Assembly: GCA_017936385.1 (NCBI GenBank)
Contig: JAGBFQ010000020.1
Location: forward strand, 1 to 64,000
Reading direction: 5' to 3'
From: Rikenellaceae bacterium
Lineage (GTDB): Bacteria > Bacteroidota > Bacteroidia > Bacteroidales > Rikenellaceae
Length of the DNA stretch: 64,000 bases
Shown here: positions 8,774 to 16,510 of the stretch, in pieces
Position numbering within the stretch: position 1 is the first letter of the stretch
Layout: each line of letters opens with the position of its first letter
Translations under genes and position numbers: made by a program
Notes under the pieces: model-generated
The model's database searches: none
Told to the model about the DNA's origin: nothing
Seen by the model: only the letters and a program-made list of their open reading frames with translations

Positions 8774-8805
8774 CGCTCGGAACAGACTTTTGTCTGTTCC
8801 GAGCG
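8774..8805 (-). terminator. Intrinsic terminator of the minus-strand gene at 8812
   Basis: A perfect 14-bp stem (8774-8787 with 8792-8805) and TTTT loop is followed, on the minus strand, by a run of eleven T (the A-run 8761-8771). This is a textbook intrinsic terminator. Confidence 0.93.
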
Positions 8806-8811
8806 CAACGG

Positions 8812-10068
8812 TTAATCCTGTATGCCGGTTAATACATTTCCCTCAAAATATAGGTATCGGCCGATGTCGTAAACCCATTGTTCGTGAACGCCATATTGTG
8901 TAATGGTACGATTGATATCGTATGGTTCTCCCCAGGCCTCGATGCACATCTCTTTGGTGAATCCCAACTGAACCGCATTCTCATGTATCAGCATGGCATT
9001 CTTTTTGCCAAACCGTCTGATTAACATTGATTTATATTCTCGTTCCTCCTTTTCCAACCTCGCACGATACTCAGCCTCCTCTTGCCGGCGTTTCTCCTCT
9101 TCTAAACGTATTCTCTCCCGATATTCATCTGCAAGTGTAATATAATCCATGTTTTTATCACAGATAGGCAAATTTATTGATTCTTTCTCGTTCTGTAATG
9201 TGAGGATATAATCATAAGAAGGCGAGTTTGTGCCAATATTTTTAATGCCGAAATATGAACAGGTGAAAAATCCCATTTTTGTGCCGGTATATAAAAATAC
9301 TTCTTTATTTAAGAATTTGTCGCGTAAAGAGTTGATATACATGTCGGGGTGTTGCTGTTTGCATTGTGCAATCAAGTCATCTTCCAATACTACGGAGGAT
9401 GTAAACGCGTCTAAATCATTGAATAGGTGTCCATAATTAACGTGCTCCTCGGTAGAGTAGGCTCTGATATGGTATTTCCGTTCATTAAATGCATTGTCAT
9501 GATATTTAATGCACAATAACTCTTTTTCAACGGTTATGCTGTCGAATGTGTAGAGAGTATTTTCGCTTTTGAAATAGAAATGTTTATGTTTCATCTGATT
9601 ATTCAGTTGAGCGATTTTGCCACAATCGTGATAACACAGATTTATCTCTTGAGGCTTAACGTCAATGTCAAAATACCCATTCGATTTTAGATATAAGGGC
9701 AAATACATGACCAATGTGTCTGTTGGGGTGTTTAACAACATCACTATGGCTCTCTTTTTTGTTTTATCAGGATTTATAATGTGGACATCCCTCACAAAAA
9801 CCGGTTTGCCAACAATATTTCCACTATATAGATTCTTCTTTGTAAATTTGAATTTTTCGAGCACTTGGGAATTGTAAATATTGCCAAAATCATTGTGATA
9901 AGAATATTCCCACTTATTGCTATTGGCGAAATGACAATAGCCTTTGTACGCAATTTTATTTGAAGTTAAGATGATACTTTTGCCTTTGAGTTCAAAAATA
10001 TTTTGGGCCTGGATATTATATGTAAATAATACGGTTAGCCAAATTAGAAGATGTCTTTTAAGAGTCAT
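8812..10068 (-). CDS. Secreted protein of unknown function with a BamE/SmpA-like C-terminal module
   Basis: The ATG at 10068 gives 418 residues. Residues 1-22 form a signal peptide ending in Ala-Gln. The middle is not recognised. About residues 308-345 are an Arg/Glu-rich coiled coil, and the final ~60 residues (GFTKEMCIEAWGEPYDI, then EQWVYDIGRYLYF) resemble the small-protein A / BamE type fold in which a helix and two strands carry a conserved W-G-x-P-x-D/N pattern. Base composition is clearly more AT-rich and codon use more A/T-ending than in flanking genes, suggesting later acquisition or relaxed selection. A good promoter (10087-10118) and terminator frame it as a single-gene unit. Confidence 0.72.
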   Translation of the reverse strand: MTLKRHLLIWLTVLFTYNIQAQNIFELKGKSIILTSNKIAYKGYCHFANSNKWEYSYHNDFGNIYNSQVLEKFKFTKKNLYSGNIVGKPVFVRDVHIINPDKTKKRAIVMLLNTPTDTLVMYLPLYLKSNGYFDIDVKPQEINLCYHDCGKIAQLNNQMKHKHFYFKSENTLYTFDSITVEKELLCIKYHDNAFNERKYHIRAYSTEEHVNYGHLFNDLDAFTSSVVLEDDLIAQCKQQHPDMYINSLRDKFLNKEVFLYTGTKMGFFTCSYFGIKNIGTNSPSYDYILTLQNEKESINLPICDKNMDYITLADEYRERIRLEEEKRRQEEAEYRARLEKEEREYKSMLIRRFGKKNAMLIHENAVQLGFTKEMCIEAWGEPYDINRTITQYGVHEQWVYDIGRYLYFEGNVLTGIQD

Positions 10069-10086
10069 ATTATATATGATTTTATG

Positions 10087-10118
10087 CAAAGTTACCGAAA
10101 TAGATTGAATTTAGCAAT
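10087..10118 (-). promoter_or_regulatory. Promoter of the secreted protein at 8812-10068
   Basis: On the minus strand, TAACTTTG (10094-10087) is a perfect -7 element, with ATTG at 10118-10115 as a -33-like element 20 bp upstream. The start would lie about 10 bases before the ATG. The rest of the 251-base gap up to 10319 is AT-rich and shows no further gene. Confidence 0.65.
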
Positions 10119-10319
10119 GTAATTTTTCCTGAGATAAAAACCTTCAAACATAACGACCCAAGAAACGACAAATCCGCCCCTTATCATAAACAATTTAACA
10201 TAATATCAATATTATTTATGTGTTTTGGTGGTGGATATTTGAGAAAAAAATGTGTACTGAGAATTTACAATTTTGTGGAAACTCAGAAAGGATTTGTATT
10301 GTTAATTTTGTTTTGTTTT

Positions 10320-10826
10320 TCAACGTGGATGGTAAGTGTCGAACGAGCCATCACGATACAGAATTACGATACGTTCGACTTCGCGGTGAACATCTTGACC
10401 ATTGTGAGTAATCTCGGATTTATTTTCGGTTGACGTAACGTTCAACCGAGATGACGTCGATGAATCTGAAGTTGCTGAAAATCCCGCAAAATCATTCAAC
10501 AACCCTTCACGGTCATTTTGAGCTATTATCAACGGTTCTGCGTTGTGGTCTTCTGTCTGCGAGAATTTCAACATCGGCTCCGAAGGGGTGGGGACCGTTT
10601 TCTTCTCTTTTGTCTCCTGACGGTACATAGTCCCTTTGCCGAGCAGCAACCAATCCGGATTGAGATTAGGATAGAGCGTCAGCAGTTTTGTGACGAAGTC
10701 GTAGCTCGGTTTGTTTCGTCCACTGAGAATATGCGAGATTCCCGAGGACTGTATTCCGAGTGCCGTTGCGAGTTGTGTTGAGTTCAAAGCCTCAGCTTTT
10801 ATAAACCTGCGAAGTCGTTCTTTCAT
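10320..10826 (-). CDS. XRE-family transcriptional regulator
   Basis: The ATG at 10826 is chosen because it begins the conserved MKERLRRFI region; the protein is then 168 residues. A Cro/CI-type helix-turn-helix lies at about residues 10-62 (STQLATALGIQSSGISHILSGR). A low-complexity linker rich in Ser, Thr and Glu follows, ending in ERIVILYRDGSFDTY, a C-terminal signature I associate with Bacteroidales XRE proteins. It is probably a dimeric DNA-binding protein. Its promoter -7 element lies within a palindrome and more copies lie upstream, suggesting autoregulation. No toxin, phage or transport gene is adjacent that would reveal its target. Confidence 0.88.
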   Translation of the reverse strand: MKERLRRFIKAEALNSTQLATALGIQSSGISHILSGRNKPSYDFVTKLLTLYPNLNPDWLLLGKGTMYRQETKEKKTVPTPSEPMLKFSQTEDHNAEPLIIAQNDREGLLNDFAGFSATSDSSTSSRLNVTSTENKSEITHNGQDVHREVERIVILYRDGSFDTYHPR

Positions 10827-10843
10827 GGCGGGGACTAATTTTA

Positions 10844-10876
10844 TACAAATGTAATAATTTATTTTTGTAAAACAAA
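10844..10876 (-). promoter_or_regulatory. Promoter of the XRE regulator with an overlapping palindrome
   Basis: On the minus strand the -7 element is TACATTTG (10853-10846) and the -33 element TTTG (10876-10873), spaced exactly 19 bp. The -7 element is embedded in the palindrome TACAAATGTA (10844-10853). The predicted start is about 10-12 bases before the ATG. A protein bound to the palindrome would block RNA polymerase. Confidence 0.72.
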
Positions 10877-10919
10877 ATTGAAGTCTAAAATTGTAAAAAT
10901 CACTCACCTTGGGACGCAT

Positions 10920-11324
10920 TTACAAATGTAACACTTCAGAAGCCAACATAAAACATCGTATTTGGTATGTTGAATTAATAAATTATATAAAGAGTGTAAA
11001 ACGCTGATATTTATAGATGTATTATTTGTTTGATGATTAAACACAATCCTTTTTCTCACTTTGTGCAGCATAGGTGTTTTGGCGGTGAATAATCGGTTTA
11101 TATATTCAATGTAACTATCTGATTGTCTTTATATTTAATAGTCAAATGTCAATTATTTAACTTTATTTAATTGTGTTTAATTTTAGGTTTGGCGTTTGCA
11201 TGGAGAGCGTTTGTATGTAAAACTCACAAATATTACAAATGTAATATATTTATTAGGTAAGTTCACTGTCTACCCTATTTCATTGTTTTACATTTGTAAC
11301 ACATGTGTTGTTTTACAGTTGTAA
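10920..11324. repeat. Four further TTACAnnTGTAA palindromes upstream of the XRE gene
   Basis: This region between the XRE gene and the HIT gene contains no credible gene. It carries TTACAAATGTAA at 10920-10931, the same at 11233-11244 (arms extended to 8 bp), TTACATTTGTAA at 11288-11299 and TTACAGTTGTAA at 11313-11324. A perfect AACACATGTGTT palindrome (11298-11309) bridges the last two. The two-base spacer between TTACA and TGTAA is constant while its bases vary, as in an operator for a symmetric dimer. I saw no such cluster elsewhere in the window. Confidence 0.7.
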
Positions 11325-11381
11325 TTTCATATGGAGCGGGTAGGTATCCAAATTTAGGAGATTTTTGGTCTAATTATGTTA

Positions 11382-11412
11382 AATGGGGTACACGTATAAT
11401 GTACACCCCATT
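11382..11412 (-). terminator. Hairpin downstream of the HIT gene
   Basis: AATGGGGTACA (11382-11392) pairs with the stretch ending in CCCCATT at 11412, with a two-base bulge. It lies about 60 bases beyond the HIT stop codon. The following T-tract on the minus strand is weak, so this could also be a processing hairpin. A second inverted repeat, TTGTAATT with AATTACAA (11458-11479), overlaps the HIT stop. Confidence 0.5.
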
Positions 11413-11473
11413 GATTTATAGCCTATTACATGACTTTGTGCAAGGCTATATGTGTAATTGTAATTTGAGCTAA

Positions 11474-11860
11474 TTACAACGCTAATTTCTCAACCAATGC
11501 TTGGAATTGCTCTTTGCTAATTTCGGGACGAGCCTTTTTGAAGTCAACATCTCCCTCGCTATTCATAGGAATCAGGTGCATGTGAGCATGAGGAACTTCC
11601 ATGCCGAGCACGGCAATCGCTACCCTTTTACACGCTGTGACCTCTTTTATTTTGGCTGCTACGGTTTTGGCAAACGCCATCATTTTGCCCAGAGTTTCGT
11701 CATCCAGGTCGAAGATATAGTCCTCCTCGATTTTGGGAACTATCAGAGTGTGGCCCTCGGTCAGCGGGTTGATATCGAGGAATGCAATGAAATCTTGGTT
11801 TTCGGCAACCTTGTAACAAGGAATTTCGCCATTGATAATACGTGTGAAAATAGATGCCAT
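11474..11860 (-). CDS. HIT-family nucleotide hydrolase/transferase
   Basis: A 128-residue histidine-triad protein with the active-site motif HAHMHL near residue 92 and the typical N-terminal IFTRIINGEIP. Family members hydrolyse aminoacyl- or lysyl-AMP-like nucleotides; the middle histidine is the nucleophile. It is of the Hint/Fhit-like single-domain size and probably cytosolic. It is the last gene of a minus-strand series, 225 bases beyond the membrane-protein gene at 12086, and is likely transcribed from its own promoter. Confidence 0.92.
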   Translation of the reverse strand: MASIFTRIINGEIPCYKVAENQDFIAFLDINPLTEGHTLIVPKIEEDYIFDLDDETLGKMMAFAKTVAAKIKEVTACKRVAIAVLGMEVPHAHMHLIPMNSEGDVDFKKARPEISKEQFQALVEKLAL

Positions 11861-12085
11861 ATTATTGCGTTTTTGGGATATATGATTCTGTCTTATTTGC
11901 TCTTTTATTGAAACTCTTTTCGCCAGTCCTTTATGGGGCTTGTTTCTGTGATTTATGTGTGTCCGATTTAATAGAGTAGTTTGTGTCGAAAATGTTCTGA
12001 TTTTCTCTACACTCTCCTACCCGACTCCATCTTCTTATCCTCAATACTGTAGGGATTTTAACTCCTCTTCCCTACCCTTACGTTG

Positions 12086-12562
12086 TTAATAATCGAGGTA
12101 TTTGGGTCGGAGGATTTCGGCTTCTACAACGGCTCGTTCCATGTCGAAATCAAATGTGGTCTTGGATGGTGTCGAAGGCGGGTTGTCCTGTTTGTTTACG
12201 GTTTTAACTCCAGGCGGTTTATGCGGCTTGGAGTGAACCGATTTGGTTGGTTTAGGGCTCGTCTTATGTTTAAGGTTTTTTTGCAGATTCTGTTTGTGTT
12301 GGTGGCTAATTTGCGCCAAAAATTCCTCATGTCGGCGGCGTAACTCAGCCTGTCGTTCGGCCATCTGCTCGGCAGTGGGCATGGTGGGCATAGTCGGCCG
12401 AGTGTTTTCGAACTCTTCCGTATCGAGGTTTTCGTTCTCTTGCGTCATCTCTTTCTCCATGCGTTTAAGACGTTCGTCCTGACGTTTTTTGTTTTTGCGG
12501 TCCTGGCGAACGGAGATAATGATGAATGCGGCGATGAGTAGTATCGTAAACAGACTATCCAT
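12086..12562 (-). CDS. Small membrane-anchored protein, unknown function
   Basis: The ATG at 12562 overlaps the rel stop region by eight bases and gives 158 residues. Residues 4-18 form one transmembrane helix (LFTILLIAAFIII), followed by a basic/acidic coiled-coil stretch, a Pro/Thr/Lys linker and a C-terminal motif ending AEILRPKYLDY. A short basic N-anchor with a cytosolic tail is the likely topology. The closing FDFDMERAVVEAEIL pattern looks like the conserved tail of small Bacteroidales proteins found after rel genes. No function is assigned; the overlap implies coupling to rel translation. Confidence 0.65.
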   Translation of the reverse strand: MDSLFTILLIAAFIIISVRQDRKNKKRQDERLKRMEKEMTQENENLDTEEFENTRPTMPTMPTAEQMAERQAELRRRHEEFLAQISHQHKQNLQKNLKHKTSPKPTKSVHSKPHKPPGVKTVNKQDNPPSTPSKTTFDFDMERAVVEAEILRPKYLDY

Positions 12563-14795
12563 TTTCAACAGAGTTTTCGCGTCTTGTTACACGTTCTATG
12601 CCTTTTATCTGTTTTATTCGGTTAATTACCTTGGCCAAATCCTCGGTGTTGGGCACATAGATGCTGATATAACCCTCGAAGATTCCGTCGTGGCTCTGAA
12701 GTTTCAGTTCTCGGATATTGATATTGTGTTGACCTGTAATGACTTGCGATAAGTCGAGCAACATACCCATTCGGTCAATACCTTGAATTTCAATCACGGT
12801 CAGATAGGATACCTCCTTGTAACTTGACCACTGGATGTTTTTCACCAGATTCTTACCTCGTTGTGCGGCCAAGCGGCGCAACTCGTGGCAGGTGGTTTTG
12901 TGTACGATAATTCGTCCCGTTTTGGGGTCCTTGTATCCCGTAACATCGTCGCCGGGGATTGGCGTACAACACTCTGCAACATCGAATTGCGAACGGTCGT
13001 CCTCGATGCTGCCCGATTGATTCTGCGTAAAGTTGTCGTCGTCATCCTTATCCTTAACAAAGAAGGTCCAAAACTTAAGCAGTTTCATGGCGGAGTTTTG
13101 GCGCAGAATCTCCTGAATATTCTCAAGTGAGAACATTTCGGCTCCCAACTTGCTGTAAAATTCATCTTTTGTCTTGCAGCCGTAGGCTGGCAGCACTTTG
13201 CGGAACACCCTGGCGCTCGGTGTGATACCCAACTCCTGCATGCGCGTTTCGAACTGTGTCATACCGCGTTCGATGTTGTTTTGTCGATAGCGTTTCAGGA
13301 AGTTTTTGATAGCCTGCTTGGCTTTGGCCGTGATTACGTGGTCCAGCCACTCCAGCGTCGGGTTCACTCCCTCCGAAGTGAGAATATCCACCTGGTCGCC
13401 ATTGTGCAGTTCGTCGTAAATCGAAGCCATCGTGTGATTGACCTTTGCGCCAATAGCCTTGGCGCCCAACTTCGAGTGTATGTCGTAGGCAAAATCCAGC
13501 ACGGTCGAACCCGTGGGAAGTTTGCGAATCTCTCCTTTCGGCGTAAATACCACAATTTCAGAGGTGTACAACGACCTTTGAAAGTTGTCCAAGAAGTCTA
13601 CCGCATTGTCCGTCGGGCTGCTCAGCGCCTCGCGTATGTTCTTGAGCCACACATCGAAATTAATGTCCGTTGCCGACACCTCTTCGGGCGTGTACTTGTG
13701 TTTCCAATGCGATGCCAAACCGTGTTCGTCGATATCGTTCATTCTCTCCGAGCGGATTTGTACCTCCACCCAAGTGCCCTCGCCCTCCTCCGAAGGTACC
13801 ATGACGGTTGTGTGAAGTGCCTCATAGCCATTGGCCTTGGGGTTGTTAATCCAATCGCGCAATCGGTCGGGGTTGCTTGCGTAGATGTCGGTTACCAGCT
13901 CATAGATGTGCCAACATTGGGTCTTTTCGGGAACAATCGGCGTGGGTTTAAACACAATGCGTACCGCAAATAGGTCGTAAACCTCCTCAAAAGGAATCTG
14001 TTTCTTACGCATCTTGTTCCAGATGGAGTACGCACTTTTGACCCTGCCCGAGATTTCGAAATCAATACCTACCGACCTTAATTTCTCTATAATAGGGGCG
14101 TTGAAACGGTCGATAAACTCCTTGCGACGAACGCTTGTTGCTGCAATTTTCTGTTCGATTTCGGCGTATTGGTCCGGATGCATGTATCTGAAACTCAGGT
14201 CCTCAAGTTCGCTCTTGACAATGAAAAGTCCCAAGCGATAGGCCAACGGAGCAAACAGATACATAGTTTCGCTCGAGATGCGGATTCGTTTCTCGGGCGG
14301 CATGGCCGACAGTGTGCGCATGTTGTGCAGGCGGTCGGCAATTTTAATCAGAATCACCCTCACGTCGTCCAGCAGCGTGAGCAGTACCTTGCGGAAACTC
14401 TCAATCTGCTCGGAGGTTTCGGCGCTCGTTGCGCTCGAAATTTTGGTCAGTCCGTCGACCATCGATGCGATTTTGGGCGAGAACATCGTCGAAATGTCGG
14501 TCAGCGTGTAATCCGTGTCCTCCACCACGTCGTGTAGCAGCGAGGCCACAACGGACTTGACACCCAAGCCGATTTCGTCGACACAGATACGAGCAACGGC
14601 AATCGGGTGCATGATGTAGGGTTCGCCCGAACGTCTTTTAACGCCCTGGTGAGCCAATTTTGCAAGTTCGAAAGCGCGACGAATTAACTCTTCGTCACCC
14701 TCTCGTTTGCAAATCTTCTTGCAATGCGCCATCAATTCGTCGAACTCCCTGCCAATGAGCAGTTCATCCTCTGCGCTGTATCCCATCGTTGCCAT
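12555..14795 (-). CDS. rel: Bifunctional (p)ppGpp synthetase/hydrolase
   Basis: A 746-residue RelA/SpoT homologue. The N-terminal HD hydrolase domain retains its metal-binding pair (HDVVED, His88-Asp89) and the YIMHP motif; the synthetase domain has GRVKSAYSIWNKM near residue 245. A TGS domain (about 400-460), a zinc-finger/RIS region with CCTPIPGD, and a C-terminal ACT domain (about 670-746) follow. Intact HD residues indicate it can degrade as well as make the alarmone. It precedes the small membrane-protein gene and follows recA by 36 bases. Confidence 0.96.
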   Translation of the reverse strand: MATMGYSAEDELLIGREFDELMAHCKKICKREGDEELIRRAFELAKLAHQGVKRRSGEPYIMHPIAVARICVDEIGLGVKSVVASLLHDVVEDTDYTLTDISTMFSPKIASMVDGLTKISSATSAETSEQIESFRKVLLTLLDDVRVILIKIADRLHNMRTLSAMPPEKRIRISSETMYLFAPLAYRLGLFIVKSELEDLSFRYMHPDQYAEIEQKIAATSVRRKEFIDRFNAPIIEKLRSVGIDFEISGRVKSAYSIWNKMRKKQIPFEEVYDLFAVRIVFKPTPIVPEKTQCWHIYELVTDIYASNPDRLRDWINNPKANGYEALHTTVMVPSEEGEGTWVEVQIRSERMNDIDEHGLASHWKHKYTPEEVSATDINFDVWLKNIREALSSPTDNAVDFLDNFQRSLYTSEIVVFTPKGEIRKLPTGSTVLDFAYDIHSKLGAKAIGAKVNHTMASIYDELHNGDQVDILTSEGVNPTLEWLDHVITAKAKQAIKNFLKRYRQNNIERGMTQFETRMQELGITPSARVFRKVLPAYGCKTKDEFYSKLGAEMFSLENIQEILRQNSAMKLLKFWTFFVKDKDDDDNFTQNQSGSIEDDRSQFDVAECCTPIPGDDVTGYKDPKTGRIIVHKTTCHELRRLAAQRGKNLVKNIQWSSYKEVSYLTVIEIQGIDRMGMLLDLSQVITGQHNINIRELKLQSHDGIFEGYISIYVPNTEDLAKVINRIKQIKGIERVTRRENSVENG

Positions 14796-14831
14796 TGCCG
14801 TAGCCGTTAGTTGTGTGTTGAAACTTATATA

Positions 14832-15842
14832 TTACTCTTTGTTTTTAGCCTCTTTCATAGCCGTTCGAACTTTCTCTTCGATTTCGGCGCACAGTTCCTC
14901 GTCTTTGAGGAGCAAATCTTTGACCGAGTCGCGGCCTTGGGCCAACTTGCGGTCGCCATACGAGAACCACGAACCGGCCTTCTTGATGACGCCCATATCA
15001 ACGCCCAAGTCGAGGATTTCGCCAACTTTCGAGATTCCCTCGCCAAACATTATGTCAAATTCGGCACGACGGAAAGGAGGGGCCACCTTGTTTTTGACAA
15101 CCTTAACCTTAACTCTCGAACCGAGTTGCTCGTCGCCATCCTTAATGCTCGAGGCCTTGCGGATGTCGATACGCACGCTCGAATAGAACTTGAGTGCGTT
15201 ACCACCTGTTGTGGTTTCGGGATTGCCATACACGATTCCGATTTTGTCACGCAATTGGTTGATAAACACGCACACGGTCTTGGTTTTCGATATGCTTGCG
15301 GTCAGTTTGCGCAGAGCTTGCGACATCAGACGCGCTTGCAGACCCATCTTCGATTCACCCATGTCACCTTCAATTTCGGCTTTGGGCGTAAGTGCTGCTA
15401 CCGAGTCAATTACAATGATGTCGATTGCGCTCGAGCGAATCAGGCTGTCGGCGATTTCCAGTGCTTGTTCCCCGTTGTCGGGTTGCGAGATAAGCAGATT
15501 ATCGATATCGACGCCCAATTTCTGTGCATAGAAACTGTCGAAAGCGTGCTCGGCGTCAATAAAGGCTGCGATACCGCCCGCCTTTTGTGCCTCGGCAATA
15601 GCGTGAATTGCCAATGTTGTTTTACCACTCGACTCCGGGCCATAGATTTCGATGATACGTCCCTTGGGGTAACCGCCAACTCCGAGAGCCATGTCGAGGG
15701 TGATTGAGCCGGACGGAATAACCGCCACGTCCTCAATCGAGTCGCTGTTCATACGCATGATGGAGCCTTTGCCAAAATCTTTCTCGATTTTGTCCATCAC
15801 TGCGCTCAATACTTTGAGTTTATCAGGATTAACTTGTGCCAT
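14832..15842 (-). CDS. recA: Recombinase A
   Basis: RecA forms ATP-dependent filaments on single-stranded DNA for strand exchange and SOS induction. The 336-residue protein has Walker [10 protein letters not shown] (68-76), the MAW-like L1 region [10 protein letters not shown] and the L2 glycine segment [15 protein letters not shown]. Length is slightly short of E. coli RecA because the C-terminal acidic tail is reduced to EEAKNKE-like residues. It lies between bcp (25 bases upstream) and rel. I saw no obvious LexA box in the short gap, so SOS control is not evident from the sequence. Confidence 0.98.
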   Translation of the reverse strand: MAQVNPDKLKVLSAVMDKIEKDFGKGSIMRMNSDSIEDVAVIPSGSITLDMALGVGGYPKGRIIEIYGPESSGKTTLAIHAIAEAQKAGGIAAFIDAEHAFDSFYAQKLGVDIDNLLISQPDNGEQALEIADSLIRSSAIDIIVIDSVAALTPKAEIEGDMGESKMGLQARLMSQALRKLTASISKTKTVCVFINQLRDKIGIVYGNPETTTGGNALKFYSSVRIDIRKASSIKDGDEQLGSRVKVKVVKNKVAPPFRRAEFDIMFGEGISKVGEILDLGVDMGVIKKAGSWFSYGDRKLAQGRDSVKDLLLKDEELCAEIEEKVRTAMKEAKNKE

Positions 15843-15867
15843 AGTTGTTTATCTTTTTTATATTGTT

Positions 15868-16332
15868 TTACTTACTAAGTTCGTCTACAATCTGTTGCCA
15901 ATGGTTTTTGGTGTCCACCTTGGTGATTACTCGCTCGATGCATCCTTGGGCGTCCACCACGAAGGTTGTTCGGTAAACACCCATATAGCTTCTGCCGTAC
16001 ATTTTCTTTTCGCCCCACACGCCATAGGCCTCAACGATTTTCTTATCGGTGTCGCTCAACAAGGTGAATCCGAGCGAGTGTTTGCAGTCGAATCCTTCGT
16101 GTGAACGCACCGAATCTGGGCTAACACCTATGATGCTCAACCCCATATCAGCCAAAGTCTGTCGTCCATCGCGCAGGTTTTTGGCCTCGATGGTGCATCC
16201 CGAGGTGTTGTCCTTGGGGTAGAAGTACAGCACAAAACGCTTTCCGCGCATACTGTCGAGCGATACGAGGTTGCCGTGTTGGTCCGGTGCTTCGAATTGT
16301 GGGGCCATGTCGCCCGGTTTCAGTGTAGTCAT
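15868..16332 (-). CDS. bcp: BCP-type thioredoxin-dependent peroxiredoxin
   Basis: This reduces hydrogen peroxide and organic hydroperoxides. The ATG at 16332 (MTTLKPGDMAPQF) gives 154 residues, the family length; upstream in-frame codons lack homology. The peroxidatic cysteine is Cys46 in YPKDNTSGCTIEA. The canonical resolving cysteine five residues later is replaced by Lys51, so this belongs to the one-cysteine or atypical variants; other cysteines are near 82 and 130. It lies between dnaA and recA on the minus strand. Confidence 0.92.
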   Translation of the reverse strand: MTTLKPGDMAPQFEAPDQHGNLVSLDSMRGKRFVLYFYPKDNTSGCTIEAKNLRDGRQTLADMGLSIIGVSPDSVRSHEGFDCKHSLGFTLLSDTDKKIVEAYGVWGEKKMYGRSYMGVYRTTFVVDAQGCIERVITKVDTKNHWQQIVDELSK

Positions 16333-16448
16333 AGTGTCGTGTGTTTTACAAAAAAGGTAAAAACGGATTGTAAAGATACGAAATTTGCTTTGAAAATACA
16401 CATCCGAATGTGTTTTTTTTGCGCCCCGACAATAAAATTTAGATAAAA

Positions 16449-16484
16449 ATAGAGGTGTTCGACGCATTTGTCAAACACCTCTAT
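16449..16484 (-). terminator. Intrinsic terminator after dnaA
   Basis: A 15-bp stem with one mismatch (16449-16463 with 16470-16484) and a 6-base loop, followed on the minus strand by an ATTTTTAT tract. It lies 27 bases beyond the dnaA stop. Confidence 0.85.
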
Positions 16485-16510
16485 CTATTTGTATGAGTGA
16501 CTTTGTCCTA

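Noticed and set aside
10218-10433. Plus-strand ORF of 71 codons with a hydrophobic stretch
   Set aside because: Its 3' part is antisense to the XRE gene and there is no promoter or conserved pattern; AT-rich DNA gives such ORFs by chance.
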